A DNA stretch of 64,000 nt from Paracidovorax wautersii. Lineage in GTDB: Bacteria; Pseudomonadota; Gammaproteobacteria; Burkholderiales; Burkholderiaceae_C. Position numbers and translations under genes: made by a program. Positions within the stretch are counted from its first letter, which is position 1. Each line of letters opens with the position of its first letter. Below the pieces are notes generated by a model, which did no database searches, had not been told where the DNA came from, and saw only the letters and a program-made list of their open reading frames with translations. The stretch covers positions 242,727 to 306,726 of the forward strand of contig NZ_FONX01000004.1 in assembly GCF_900113035.1 (NCBI RefSeq). Reading direction: 5' to 3'. Positions 26,580 through 34,365 of this stretch are shown piece after piece.

Positions 26580-28643
26580 ATGAACGCCGTTACCACTACC
26601 GAAGCCCGCGCCGTCCACACCGCAGCCAGCAGCGCAGCGAACGTGCTGCAAGCCGCCGACCCGAGCAAGCACATGATTCTGGTTCCGCTGTCGCGGCTGG
26701 TGCTGCGCCCCACGGGCCGCAATGTGCGCAAGACCCCGCGCATGTCCATCCCCGAACTGGCCGCGAGCATCCAGCGCGTTGGCCTGCTGCAAAACCTGAT
26801 CGTGATTCCCGCCGCTGATGGCGAGCATTACGAGGTGGTGGCCGGTGGCCGACGCCTTGCAGCCCTCAAGCTGCTGGCGAAGAAACACCGCATCGCCAAG
26901 GATTGGGAGGTGCCTTGCCTGCAGGTGGCCGATGGCACGGCCCGCACGGCCAGCCTCACCGAAAACGTGCAGCGCGAAGCCATGCACCCCGCAGATCAGT
27001 TTGAAGCGTTTGCGGCATTGGTGGCCGAGGGCCGGCCCATCGAGGACATTGCGGCGGATTTCTCCGTCACGCCGCTGGTGGTGCAGCGCCGCTTGAAGCT
27101 GGCGAATGTCTCGCCCCGCCTGATGGCCGACTATCGCGCCGATGCCGTGACGCTGGATCAGTTGATGGCGCTGTCCATCACCGACGACCACGCCGCGCAG
27201 GAGGCCGCGTTCTATGATGCGCCACAGTGGCAGCGCAACCCGTCCAACTTGCGCGAGCGGCTGACCGAGCGCGAGATTGGGGCATCGCATCCGCTGGTGC
27301 GCTTTGTCGGGTTGGACACCTACGAGCAGGCAGGCGGAGGCATCCGCCGCGACCTGTTCGCGGAAGGCGATGCGGGCGTGTACCTCAACGATGCCGCTCT
27401 GCTGGAAACGCTGGTGCGCCAGAAGCTGGCGAGCATTGCCGACACAATCCGCACCGAGGGCTGGGCATGGGTGGATGCCACGCCGGGCGTGACCCATGCC
27501 GACCTGCACGCCTTTCAGCGTGCGCCGAGGGAGCGCCGCGCACCGGGCAAGCGCGACGCACAGCGCATCGAGAAGTTGCAGGCCAAGATGCAGGAAGTGG
27601 CCGAAGCCATTGATGCCGCGATGGACGCCGACGACGAGGACAAGGCCGAAGCCTTGCAGGAAGAAGGCGAGCGCCTGGGCGAGCAGTTGCAGGCATTGGA
27701 GGATGGCTTGCTGGACTATGCCGCGAGCGTGAAGGCCGCAGCCGGTGCCATCGTCACCATCGACCGCAACGGCGAAGCCGTCATTCATCGCGGGTTGCTG
27801 CGCGAAGCCGAGGCCAAGGCGCTGCGCACGCTGGAGAAGCTGCGCCAAGGTTTTAGCGGCGCGGAAATCGAAGGCGACGACGACGGCGAAGATGCCGACG
27901 AAGCACCCAAGGCCGCAGCCATGTCCGACCGGCTGGCCCAACGCTTGAGCGCCCACCGCACCGCCGCGCTGCAAACCGAAGTCGCCCGGCATCCGCAGGT
28001 GGCGCTGGCGGCGCTGGTGCATGGCATGGTGCAAACCATCTTGCAGGGCAGTCACTACGGCCACGATCTGCCGCTGGGGGTTCGCCTCACGGTGCAGGAC
28101 AGGCTGGAAGGCATGGCCCCGGACTGGCCGGAATCGCCTGCTGCTGTGGCTCTGCACGAGGCGCAGCAGGCATGGGGCGAGAAGCTGCCCGAGGACAGCG
28201 CCGAACTGTTCGCTGCGCTGCTGGCGATGGAGCAAGGCGAACTGGTCAAGCTGCTGGCCGTGTGCGTGGCTTCGACGGTGGACGTGGTGACGCCGCGTGC
28301 CACGGTGCAGCAGCCGGGCGCGGAACTAGCGCAGGCCGTGGGGCTGGACATGGCCGCGTGGTGGCAGCCGACTGCCGAGGGGTATTTCCGGCATGTTCCA
28401 AAGGCCGTGATTCTGCGAGCCGTGGGCGAGTACGCGCCCGAGCACGTCACCCGGTTGGCAAAGCTGAAGAAAGCCGACATTGCCAGCGAAGCCGAACGAC
28501 TGGCCGATGGTACGGGCTGGATGCCCGCCATCTTCAAGGCCATAGGCTCGCAGGGAGCTGCGCAGGAGGAAGGCCCGGAACAGGACGCCCCGGAGGATGC
28601 CGAGGTAATGGCGGATGAACCCGCCGAGGCGCTGGCTGCTTGA
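26580..28643 (+). CDS. ParB/RepB/Spo0J-family nuclease-like partition protein
   Basis: 687 aa. The N-terminal ParB domain covers about residues 40-150: LVPLSRLVLRP, NVRKTPRMSIPELAASI, QRVGLLQNLIVIP, YEVVAGGRRLAAL and the box LTENVQREAMHPADQFEAF. An HTH (IEDIAADFSVTPLVVQRRLKLANV) follows. A coiled coil (about 335-400, RIEKLQAKMQEVAEAI...) and a C-terminal region without known domain make it twice as long as standard ParB. Such large ParB-like proteins are a fixed part of Tn4371-type ICEs. The gene is not paired with a ParA here; parA is 7 kb away. Start after GGAGATTCACC. Confidence 0.85.
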   Translation: MNAVTTTEARAVHTAASSAANVLQAADPSKHMILVPLSRLVLRPTGRNVRKTPRMSIPELAASIQRVGLLQNLIVIPAADGEHYEVVAGGRRLAALKLLAKKHRIAKDWEVPCLQVADGTARTASLTENVQREAMHPADQFEAFAALVAEGRPIEDIAADFSVTPLVVQRRLKLANVSPRLMADYRADAVTLDQLMALSITDDHAAQEAAFYDAPQWQRNPSNLRERLTEREIGASHPLVRFVGLDTYEQAGGGIRRDLFAEGDAGVYLNDAALLETLVRQKLASIADTIRTEGWAWVDATPGVTHADLHAFQRAPRERRAPGKRDAQRIEKLQAKMQEVAEAIDAAMDADDEDKAEALQEEGERLGEQLQALEDGLLDYAASVKAAAGAIVTIDRNGEAVIHRGLLREAEAKALRTLEKLRQGFSGAEIEGDDDGEDADEAPKAAAMSDRLAQRLSAHRTAALQTEVARHPQVALAALVHGMVQTILQGSHYGHDLPLGVRLTVQDRLEGMAPDWPESPAAVALHEAQQAWGEKLPEDSAELFAALLAMEQGELVKLLAVCVASTVDVVTPRATVQQPGAELAQAVGLDMAAWWQPTAEGYFRHVPKAVILRAVGEYAPEHVTRLAKLKKADIASEAERLADGTGWMPAIFKAIGSQGAAQEEGPEQDAPEDAEVMADEPAEALAA

Positions 28644-28660
28644 CCCGCGCCAATGGCAAT

Positions 28661-28682
28661 CGCCCCGGCCTTGACCGGGGCG
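28661..28682 (+). terminator. Hairpin after the ParB-like gene
   Basis: CGCCCCGG-CCTTGA-CCGGGGCG, a perfect 8-bp stem 17 bp after the stop codon and 24 bp before the next ATG. No T-run. Confidence 0.5.
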
Positions 28683-28706
28683 CTTCGCTGGAAGGAGAAC
28701 CGCCCC

Positions 28707-28916
28707 ATGACCCGCACCACGACCAGCCGCCCGCGCATGGCGGCGATCTACGCGCCCGGCACGGTGCGCGCCCGCCGCTGGCGCGGCGATGGCGACGTGT
28801 GCGGCTACCTCCCGCCCTCGGGCTGGACGACGCGCGCCGACCTCGCCGACATTCACCCCATCACGGGACGCGCCTTGCCGCGCGCCGTGTGGTGGCTCAT
28901 CAAAACGAAGGAATAA
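28707..28916 (+). CDS. Small basic hypothetical ICE protein
   Basis: 69 aa, very basic at its N-terminus (MTRTTTSRPRMAAIYAPG). It contains RARRWRGDGDVCGYLPPSGW and ends PRAVWWLIKTKE. No family assigned. The ribosome site GGAGAAC lies 7 bases before the ATG. It follows the ParB-like gene and a hairpin. Small size and charge suggest nucleic-acid contact, but this is only a guess. Confidence 0.6.
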   Translation: MTRTTTSRPRMAAIYAPGTVRARRWRGDGDVCGYLPPSGWTTRADLADIHPITGRALPRAVWWLIKTKE

Positions 28917-28927
28917 CCGCGATCAGC

Positions 28928-29088
28928 ACCGCGCCCAGGCCGTTCCGTCCTGGGCGCGGTAAAAGCCCAATCCGGGCGCGGCGGTGGCCGCGCCCGGTGT
29001 TGAAGGCCCAACAGCTCCATCAGAACGCCGCCGCCTTCGCTGGCACTCAGGCGGCGGCGTTGAAATTGCCGGGCGTCACGCCCGGCAA
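28928..29088. repeat. Cluster of four perfect stem-loops
   Basis: Four consecutive, unrelated perfect inverted repeats: ACCGCGCCCAGG/CCTGGGCGCGGT (28928-28960, loop 9), CCGGGCGCGGC/GCCGCGCCCGG (28972-28997, loop 4), AACGCCGCCGCC/GGCGGCGGCGTT (29024-29061, loop 14) and TTGCCGGGCG/CGCCCGGCAA (29066-29088, loop 3). They fill the gap between the 69-aa gene and the dmeR promoter. No open frame with coding character spans them. They could be a multi-hairpin RNA, a strong transcription block or a protein-binding site. Confidence 0.7.
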
Positions 29089-29136
29089 CGCGCTGTCGGG
29101 TTTTCCGGCTGCGCCTCATGCCGTCTTTGCTGTTGT

Positions 29137-29163
29137 TATAATATAGCCCCCTAGACTATATTA
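29137..29163 (+). promoter_or_regulatory. dmeR promoter -10 and RcnR/CsoR-type operator
   Basis: TATAAT at 29137-29142 overlaps the dyad TAATATAG-N9-CTATATTA (29139-29163). The nine central bases begin with a C5 run, the G/C-tract-within-AT-dyad layout recognised by the RcnR/CsoR repressor family. No strong -35 is seen. It sits 13 bp before the dmeR ATG, as expected for autoregulation. Confidence 0.75.
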
Positions 29164-29176
29164 ATTGTCGGCTGTC

Positions 29177-29449
29177 ATGTCCCATACCTCTCGCCAGAAA
29201 GACAAGCTGGTCGCCCGTGTTCGCCGCATCAAAGGGCAGTTGGAAGGCATCGAGCGCGCTTTGGAATCAGACGCGGCGTGCGTGGAAGTGCTACGCCAGA
29301 TCGCGTCAGTGCGCGGCGCGGTCAATGGCCTGACCGCCGAGGTGATGGAAGACCATTTGCGCGAGCACGTCCTGGAAGTTGAAACGGACAAGGAGCGCCG
29401 CCAGGGCGGCGAGGAAATGGTCGAGGTCATCCGAGCCTACATGAAATAA
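29177..29449 (+). CDS. dmeR: DmeR, nickel/cobalt-responsive repressor (RcnR/CsoR family)
   Basis: 90 aa all-helical DUF156 protein. With the ATG at 29177, the metal ligands of RcnR fall at the same numbers: His3, Cys35, His60 and His64. This favours Ni(II)/Co(II) over Cu(I), which CsoR binds through a Cys-His-Cys set. It should bind the operator at 29139-29163 and be released by metal, controlling itself and dmeF 46 bp downstream. A TTG at 29165 is the only other start and would shift the N-terminal ligands. No clear ribosome site. Confidence 0.88.
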   Translation: MSHTSRQKDKLVARVRRIKGQLEGIERALESDAACVEVLRQIASVRGAVNGLTAEVMEDHLREHVLEVETDKERRQGGEEMVEVIRAYMK

Positions 29450-29495
29450 ACCCGCCGCCCGCCGGCGACCTTTTCCAGATGACAGGGACTCCCCG

Positions 29496-30449
29496 ATGAC
29501 AATGACCTATACCCCCTCGGCCTCAGGCCACGACCATTTCTTTCTCGGCAGCGACCACCAGCGCAATGAGCGCAAGGTGTGGCTGGTGATCGCTCTCACG
29601 GCCAGCATGATGCTGGTGGAAATCGTGGCCGGTTCGATCTACGGCTCCATGGCGCTGGTGGCCGATGGATGGCATATGTCCACCCATGCGGGCGCGATGC
29701 TGATTACCGCGCTGGCCTACCGCTTTGCGCGCCAGCATGTGGGCAATCCGCGCTTTACCTTCGGCACGGGCAAGCTCGGCGATCTGGCCGGCTTCGCCAG
29801 CGCGATCGTCCTGGCCTTGATTGCCCTGCTGATCGCTTGGGAAAGTCTGGTACGGCTCACCCAACCCATCCATATCGACTTTAACCAGGCGATCGCCGTG
29901 GCTGTCGTGGGCCTGGGCGTCAACCTGGTCTGCGCTTGGCTGCTGAAGGACGACCATGCGCATCACGGTCACAATCATGGACATCACCACCACGATCACG
30001 ACCATCATGTGCCAGGCAAGAGCCGCGACAACAATCTGCGCGCCGCGTACATCCATGTGTTGGCCGATGCGCTGACATCCGTATTCGCCATCGTCGCGCT
30101 GCTGCTCGGCCGCAGCTACGGCTGGCTGTGGGCTGATCCGGTCATGGGTGTGGTGGGCGCGCTGGTGATTGCCCGCTGGTCATGGGGGCTGATCCGGGAC
30201 TCCGGCAGCGTGTTGCTCGATGCGGCAGTCGAGGGCGAGGAAGTGCGGCAGGAGATTCGGGAGGCCGTGGAGCCGACGGGAAGCGAGGTTACAGATCTGC
30301 ATGTCTGGCAGGTGGGGCCAGGGCATTTCGCGGCCATCGTCTCACTGGTGGCTCGGGAGCCCCAGGAGCCCGCGCACTACAAGGCACTGCTCGCGCATAT
30401 TCACGAACTGTCGCATGTCACGATCGAAGTGCAGCGCGGGGCCGCATGA
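29496..30449 (+). CDS. dmeF: DmeF, cation diffusion facilitator exporting Co/Ni
   Basis: 317 aa with six membrane helices. Metal-site residues are visible in helix 2 (ALVADGWHMSTHAG, Asp57/His60) and helix 5 (IHVLADALTS, His187/Asp191). A His-rich cytosolic loop, residues 154-171, lies between helices 4 and 5 and has 11 histidines. The C-terminal cytoplasmic domain ends SHVTIEVQR. It exchanges protons for Co(II)/Ni(II) across the inner membrane. Pairing with a DmeR-type repressor and the DmeF-like N-terminal HDHFFLG stretch support the call over CzcD (Zn). Confidence 0.9.
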   Translation: MTMTYTPSASGHDHFFLGSDHQRNERKVWLVIALTASMMLVEIVAGSIYGSMALVADGWHMSTHAGAMLITALAYRFARQHVGNPRFTFGTGKLGDLAGFASAIVLALIALLIAWESLVRLTQPIHIDFNQAIAVAVVGLGVNLVCAWLLKDDHAHHGHNHGHHHHDHDHHVPGKSRDNNLRAAYIHVLADALTSVFAIVALLLGRSYGWLWADPVMGVVGALVIARWSWGLIRDSGSVLLDAAVEGEEVRQEIREAVEPTGSEVTDLHVWQVGPGHFAAIVSLVAREPQEPAHYKALLAHIHELSHVTIEVQRGAA

Positions 30450-30838
30450 GCATCGGCGTCACCTTGAAGGCTTGGGCCAGGCGGATCAAGCGTGATGGCG
30501 TGACGCTGTGGTTTGCCGGCAAGCATCCCGGCACGCCTTGGTATGCCAAGGCGCTGGGGCTGTTCGTGGTGGCCTATGCGCTCAGTCCCATTGACCTGAT
30601 TCCAGACTTCATTCCGGTGCTGGGTTATGTGGACGATGTGATCTTGTTGCCCGTGCTGATCTGGTTGACTGTGAAGCTGCTGCCATCCGATGTGCTGGCG
30701 CAATGCCGTATTCAGGCCGATGAATGGATGCTGGCGGAAGGCGCCAAGCCGCGGAGCCGGTTCGGGGCAGTGATGATCGTGGCGCTGTGGCTGGTGATGG
30801 GGGTGGCATTGTGGTTCTGGCTCATGCCGCATCTTTAG
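30446..30838 (+). CDS. DUF1232 (YkvA-like) small membrane protein
   Basis: 130 aa. The DUF1232 core TPWYAKALGLFVVAYALSPIDLIPDFIPVLGYVDD (split about 32-66) holds the characteristic SPIDLIPDFIP. One C-terminal helix (about 108-126) crosses the membrane, and the core itself has a hydrophobic hairpin. Function is not established. It overlaps dmeF by 4 bp (ATGA) and so is coupled to the metal exporter; DUF1232 genes often follow dmeF-like genes in mobile elements. Confidence 0.8.
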   Translation: MSIGVTLKAWARRIKRDGVTLWFAGKHPGTPWYAKALGLFVVAYALSPIDLIPDFIPVLGYVDDVILLPVLIWLTVKLLPSDVLAQCRIQADEWMLAEGAKPRSRFGAVMIVALWLVMGVALWFWLMPHL

Positions 30839-31628
30839 TTTTTCCTGAGGGCATATTGAATGGCATGGGCGTGTCGGCGCGAAGCGCCGCCGGGCTTTCG
30901 AGCTGCGTCCCGTGCTTCGTGCCGAATTACGGCCATTCGGCTTCAATCCCTCACGCCTTCGCGCCTGCGCTTGCCTCCTGAGGATCGGCGCAAGGCTCAT
31001 CCCTGCCGCGCGGTGCTTGACGCCCGTCGAATACCGCCGAACCGGCAACGCCGGATCGGCCAAGCCGGCGCCCCCGCCGCGATGGGCGGGGAACTGGCGA
31101 ATACGCTGGAGCTTGCTGCGGCAGGTTGTACGGATGCGTGCCGTCCCCGACGCTGACGGTTCCTGCCCATCACGTTACGAAGGACGGTTCACGGGCATCC
31201 CGCCCGGCATCGCTATGGAGCTTCCATGCCACGCCTCAAGACTGGCGCCGCAAGGTGTGACCGGGGCGTTCTCGCCCGTCATTGGGGTGTTGACCTGGCC
31301 CGCGTCTGGGAGCGAGCCAGTGCAGCGTTCGTGCGGGGATGCCGAGTCAGCCCTGTCTCCTTTCGAAGCGGTTCGGCCCAAGGCGTCCTTGTCTTGTTGT
31401 GAATCCTGGCGGTGGCACGGCTGCGCCTCGGGCTTTATGGCTGCAACCGTCCGGCGAAAACAATTTCCCCCTGCGCTGCGCGCATTCCTCGCGGGACAAA
31501 TTCTTTTCGCCTCCCGGTTCTCCACTGCGTTGCGACCGCAAGCGGTGCAGCCAGCCCGTCTCCCGCCGGTCGGATCACAACAAGGACGCGATGGGCGCGA
31601 ACCTTGTTCAATCGTAAGGAGATTCATC
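30839..31628. other. 790-bp gene-free stretch with repeat A copy 2
   Basis: No supported gene. Repeat A copy 2 runs about 30867-31072 (from GGGCGTGTCGG to CCGGATCGGCC). The following 550 bp have no open frame with family resemblance and end in the DUF736 leader (AAGGAGATTCATC). Confidence 0.55.
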
Positions 31629-31943
31629 ATGGCAACCATCGGCACCTTCACCGCGGACAAAGACGGCTTCACCGGCACGCTGCGCACCCTGACCCTCAAC
31701 GTCAAGGCCAAGCTGGTTCCCAACGACAAGGGGGACAACGAACACGCCCCCGACTTCCGCGTGCAGGCGGCGGGCTTCGACATCGGCGCGGCGTGGAAGA
31801 AAGTCAGCAAGGCCGAACGGCCCTACGTGTCCGTGACCCTCGACGATCCTTCGTTCCCAGCAACGGTCTATGCCCGGCTGATCGAGGAAGAGGACGGCAC
31901 GCACACGCTGATCTGGTCGCGCAGCAAGCCCCAGGCGGCCTGA
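31629..31943 (+). CDS. DUF736 family protein
   Basis: 104 aa. The DUF736 pattern is complete: [18 protein letters not shown] start, [27 protein letters not shown] (split about 43-70) and an [14 protein letters not shown] end part. The biochemical role is unknown; the family is a marker of ICEs and plasmids. Strong ribosome site AAGGAG. It is followed 9 bp after the stop by a perfect 10-bp hairpin and is flanked by repeat A copies 2 and 3. Confidence 0.9.
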   Translation: MATIGTFTADKDGFTGTLRTLTLNVKAKLVPNDKGDNEHAPDFRVQAAGFDIGAAWKKVSKAERPYVSVTLDDPSFPATVYARLIEEEDGTHTLIWSRSKPQAA

Positions 31944-31952
31944 TGGCCGCCA

Positions 31953-31977
31953 GCGCCCCGCCCACGCGGCGGGGCGC
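31953..31977 (+). terminator. Hairpin after the DUF736 gene
   Basis: GCGCCCCGCC-CACGC-GGCGGGGCGC, a perfect 10-bp stem right after the DUF736 stop. No T-run. Confidence 0.55.
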
Positions 31978-32307
31978 CGTGCCGCTTTCGCAGAGCTGCA
32001 TGGAAGCCTGGTCATTGCAGGAGCGTGGCCCATGTTGGGCCGCTTCTGTTGAGGCATGGGGCGAGTCTGCGGCTGCAAGAACGGCCGGGCGTGTCGGTGC
32101 CTTGCACCGCCGGGCTTAGCTGGCTGCGCCCCGTGCCGTCTTTGTCGTCACGGCCATTCGGCGCCAATCCCTCACGCCTTCGCGCCTGCGGCGCTGCGCG
32201 CGTCGCTTGCTCCAGGGGATCGGCGCAAGGCCCATCCCCGCCGCGCTGCACTTGGCGCCCCTTGAACACCGCCGAACCGGCTTGCGCCGGATCGGCCGGG
32301 CCAGCGC
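31978..32307. other. 330-bp non-coding stretch, repeat A copy 3
   Basis: Repeat A copy 3 covers about 32087-32297 and is the closest match to copy 2: shared blocks GGGCGTGTCGG, ACGGCCATTCGG, AATCCCTCACGCCTTCGCGC, GATCGGCGCAAGG and CACCGCCGAACCGG. No gene seen. It ends directly at the stop of the XRE regulator on the other strand. Confidence 0.6.
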
Positions 32308-32601
32308 CTACGGCGGGGCCGCCGCTGCGAGCTGGCTTTCAGCCTCGCTCATTAGCACTGCCGTGCTGCATTCGAGCGCGCCAGCGATCTTGAAAATGAT
32401 CGCCAGCGTGGGCATGTGCTCGCCGCGCTCGATCTTCCCCATGTGGGAACGCTCGATGCCGGCCTGGTGTGCCAGCGATTCCTGCGCGATGCCGCGCTCC
32501 ATCCGCAGAGCACGCACCGCCGCGCCGAAGGCGTGGGCCAGCTCGGCGTCATGGGTGGTGGAGCCGGCCGGTCGGCCGCGCTGGACGGTTCGCTTCTGCA
32601 T
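32308..32601 (-). CDS. XRE/Cro-CI-type transcriptional repressor
   Basis: 97 aa. An HTH_XRE domain fills residues about 25-85: AFGAAVRALRMERGIAQESLAH, QAGIERSHMGKIERGEHMPT and LAIIFKIAGALE. The N-terminal QKRTVQRGRPAGSTTH is a basic arm. It is the only minus-strand gene in this part of the backbone. A 6-bp inverted repeat covers its start codon, suggesting autoregulation. It may set ICE maintenance or transfer expression, but its target is not known. Confidence 0.85.
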   Translation of the reverse strand: MQKRTVQRGRPAGSTTHDAELAHAFGAAVRALRMERGIAQESLAHQAGIERSHMGKIERGEHMPTLAIIFKIAGALECSTAVLMSEAESQLAAAAPP

Positions 32602-32610
32602 AGACAGAAG
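32593..32610. promoter_or_regulatory. Inverted repeat over the XRE regulator start
   Basis: CTTCTG-CATAGA-CAGAAG, perfect 6-bp arms overlapping the ATG of the XRE gene. It could be an autoregulatory operator. The 216-bp gap to the next gene is AT-rich and likely holds divergent promoters. Confidence 0.4.
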
Positions 32611-32817
32611 CGTCAATTCGCAGCACAATTAAAACCACGTTATCTTTAACTCATTCATTCCGAATCAATCCTTTTTCGTGCTTCTACGTCTTTACAGAAA
32701 TACGCATTTGCGGTTTTTCACGGAAGCACAAAACCGAATCCGTGCATTTCCTCAAATCCGCCGATACGGCTTTACGCTTTCACGCTTCGGTGGATTTGTT
32801 CCAAGAAAGGGCTGCCC

Positions 32818-33165
32818 ATGAACCGACTCATCACCGAGGACGAGCGCAGGCAGTTGCTGGCCCACGGCCAGAATCGCGCCGCTGGCGGCTCCATCGACCC
32901 GTTGCCCGTGGTGCGGTTGTTCACGCCGGACGCGCATCTCACTTGGCTGCTGGCCGCGCTCGATCCGGCCGATGGCGATACGGCCTTTGGCCTGATCGAC
33001 CTGGGGCTGGGAATGCCCGAGCTGGGCACCGTGAAGCTGTCCGATCTGGAATCCATCGTCGGGCCACGCAAGCAGCCCGTGATGCGGGATCGGTATTTTC
33101 AGGCGGCACGCCCGCTGTCGGAATATCTGCGGCTGGCCCAGGAGAATGGTTCCATCCTCGATTGA
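32818..33165 (+). CDS. DUF2958 family protein, second copy
   Basis: 115 aa. Clear paralogue of 24286-24636: the two share PVV(K/R)LFTPDA, TWLL, a DP..(D/H) turn and FGL.DLGLGMPE(I/L)G. The N-terminal EDERRQLLAHG and the C-terminus differ. Preceded by AAGAAAGGGC. No partner gene in the next 340 bp. Function unknown. Confidence 0.85.
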   Translation: MNRLITEDERRQLLAHGQNRAAGGSIDPLPVVRLFTPDAHLTWLLAALDPADGDTAFGLIDLGLGMPELGTVKLSDLESIVGPRKQPVMRDRYFQAARPLSEYLRLAQENGSILD

Positions 33166-33508
33166 ACCGTTCGCACTGCGGCCAAGCGGGGCGTATTGGG
33201 ACTATTTCAGTCTTATTCCAGACCTGTCCGGTCTGAATCCGCACTCTTGCATTCAACCCGTGCTGGTGTGACCCAATCAGTCACGATCTTTTATGCGGGT
33301 ACGGGCACGGTGTTTTGTGCCGCATGACGTTGTCGGGTCGGGCGGTCGTCGCATTCGGACGGGATTCGCAATACACCGGAGCCAATCAGTCTTGACACCG
33401 CATGTTACATGCTTGAATTGATGCAGATGATGGTTTTGATCTGGATGCGATAGCTTCGTTTTGATCGGCCCGTGGCGACGTTCCTGCTGTTCGACAGGAG
33501 CTTTCGTC
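33166..33508. promoter_or_regulatory. 343-bp regulatory gap before the DUF2285-HTH-repA genes
   Basis: No gene. TTGACA at 33392-33397 is a strong -35, and GCATGT-T-ACATGC (33400-33412), a perfect dyad, lies right behind it where a repressor would block RNA polymerase. The -10 is poor (GAATTG region, 33413-33420). The segment is AT-richer than the genes. It probably drives the DUF2285, HTH and repA genes. Confidence 0.55.
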
Positions 33509-34282
33509 ATGGTCAGCCCTCACCATTTCCCGCACTGGTATCCCACCGCCGCCTACCTCTACGTTCTGCGGCTCGATGCACTCGCACTGGCCTGGGAGTA
33601 CCTGCGGCGCCATCCCGACTACCGGCTCGACTGGCTGCACCGTCATCGCCGGCCGCAGGCGGCACAGCACGCGGCGCATCGCTGGGGCTTACGCCTGCTG
33701 GAAGACCCAGCCTTGGATGCGCGCGACGCGCATCCGGCCTGGCTCCCCGGCCATGCCGGCGTGGTGCAGCTCTACCCCGATGCCGACCCACCGCAGAATG
33801 CCACCGCCTTCGCGTTCTGGCGCATCCCTGGTCACAAGCAATTGATCCACGATGGCAAGCGGCTGGTGCTGATCGCGCGCAGCCCTGGCCATTGCCTGCG
33901 CTTCGCGCTGGCACCCGGCCTGGAGGACGGCATGGCTGTCGCCTATGCCCATCACGGCGGTGCTGCCGCACCTGCACGCGGCCATGCGCCCGGTGCGGCG
34001 CTGGCCAATGCTCGGCCCCGGCCATCGCATTCGGCCTTGCTGGAACTGCACACCTTGCAGGCGCTCGACGCAACCCTGGCGGGTGCGTCCTTGCGCGATG
34101 TGGCCGAAGGCTTGTTCGGCGTGGATGCCGCAGCCGGTTGGTACAGCGACGGCGGCCTGCGCTCCAAGGTGCGCCGCCTGACGCGGCGCGGCGATGCGCT
34201 GATGCGCGGCGGCTATCGCCGCCTAGCACAGCTTGCGCCGCTTGAGAAGGGTCGTTTTGAAGGCCACGCAAAACGACCCTGA
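33509..34282 (+). CDS. DUF2285 family (transcription-regulator-like) protein
   Basis: 257 aa. N-terminal half: HWYPTAAYLYVLRLDALALAWEYLRRHPDY (split about 7-37), the DUF6499-like start of this family, then WGLRLLEDPALDARDAHPAW. C-terminal half is DUF2285 with LHTLQALDATLAGASLRDVAEGLFG and the HTH-like SKVRRLTRRGDALMRGGYRRL. It is probably DNA-binding. The start at 33509 follows AGGAGCTTTCGTC. First of a three-gene run with the small HTH and repA. Confidence 0.85.
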   Translation: MVSPHHFPHWYPTAAYLYVLRLDALALAWEYLRRHPDYRLDWLHRHRRPQAAQHAAHRWGLRLLEDPALDARDAHPAWLPGHAGVVQLYPDADPPQNATAFAFWRIPGHKQLIHDGKRLVLIARSPGHCLRFALAPGLEDGMAVAYAHHGGAAAPARGHAPGAALANARPRPSHSALLELHTLQALDATLAGASLRDVAEGLFGVDAAAGWYSDGGLRSKVRRLTRRGDALMRGGYRRLAQLAPLEKGRFEGHAKRP

Positions 34283-34365
34283 GCAAGAGAGCTTCATTTT
34301 CTGAGACTGCCTCCATCCGGTTGCGCTGTGTGGCCGGAGCCCTGCAACCGATGGAGGTTCTCACC

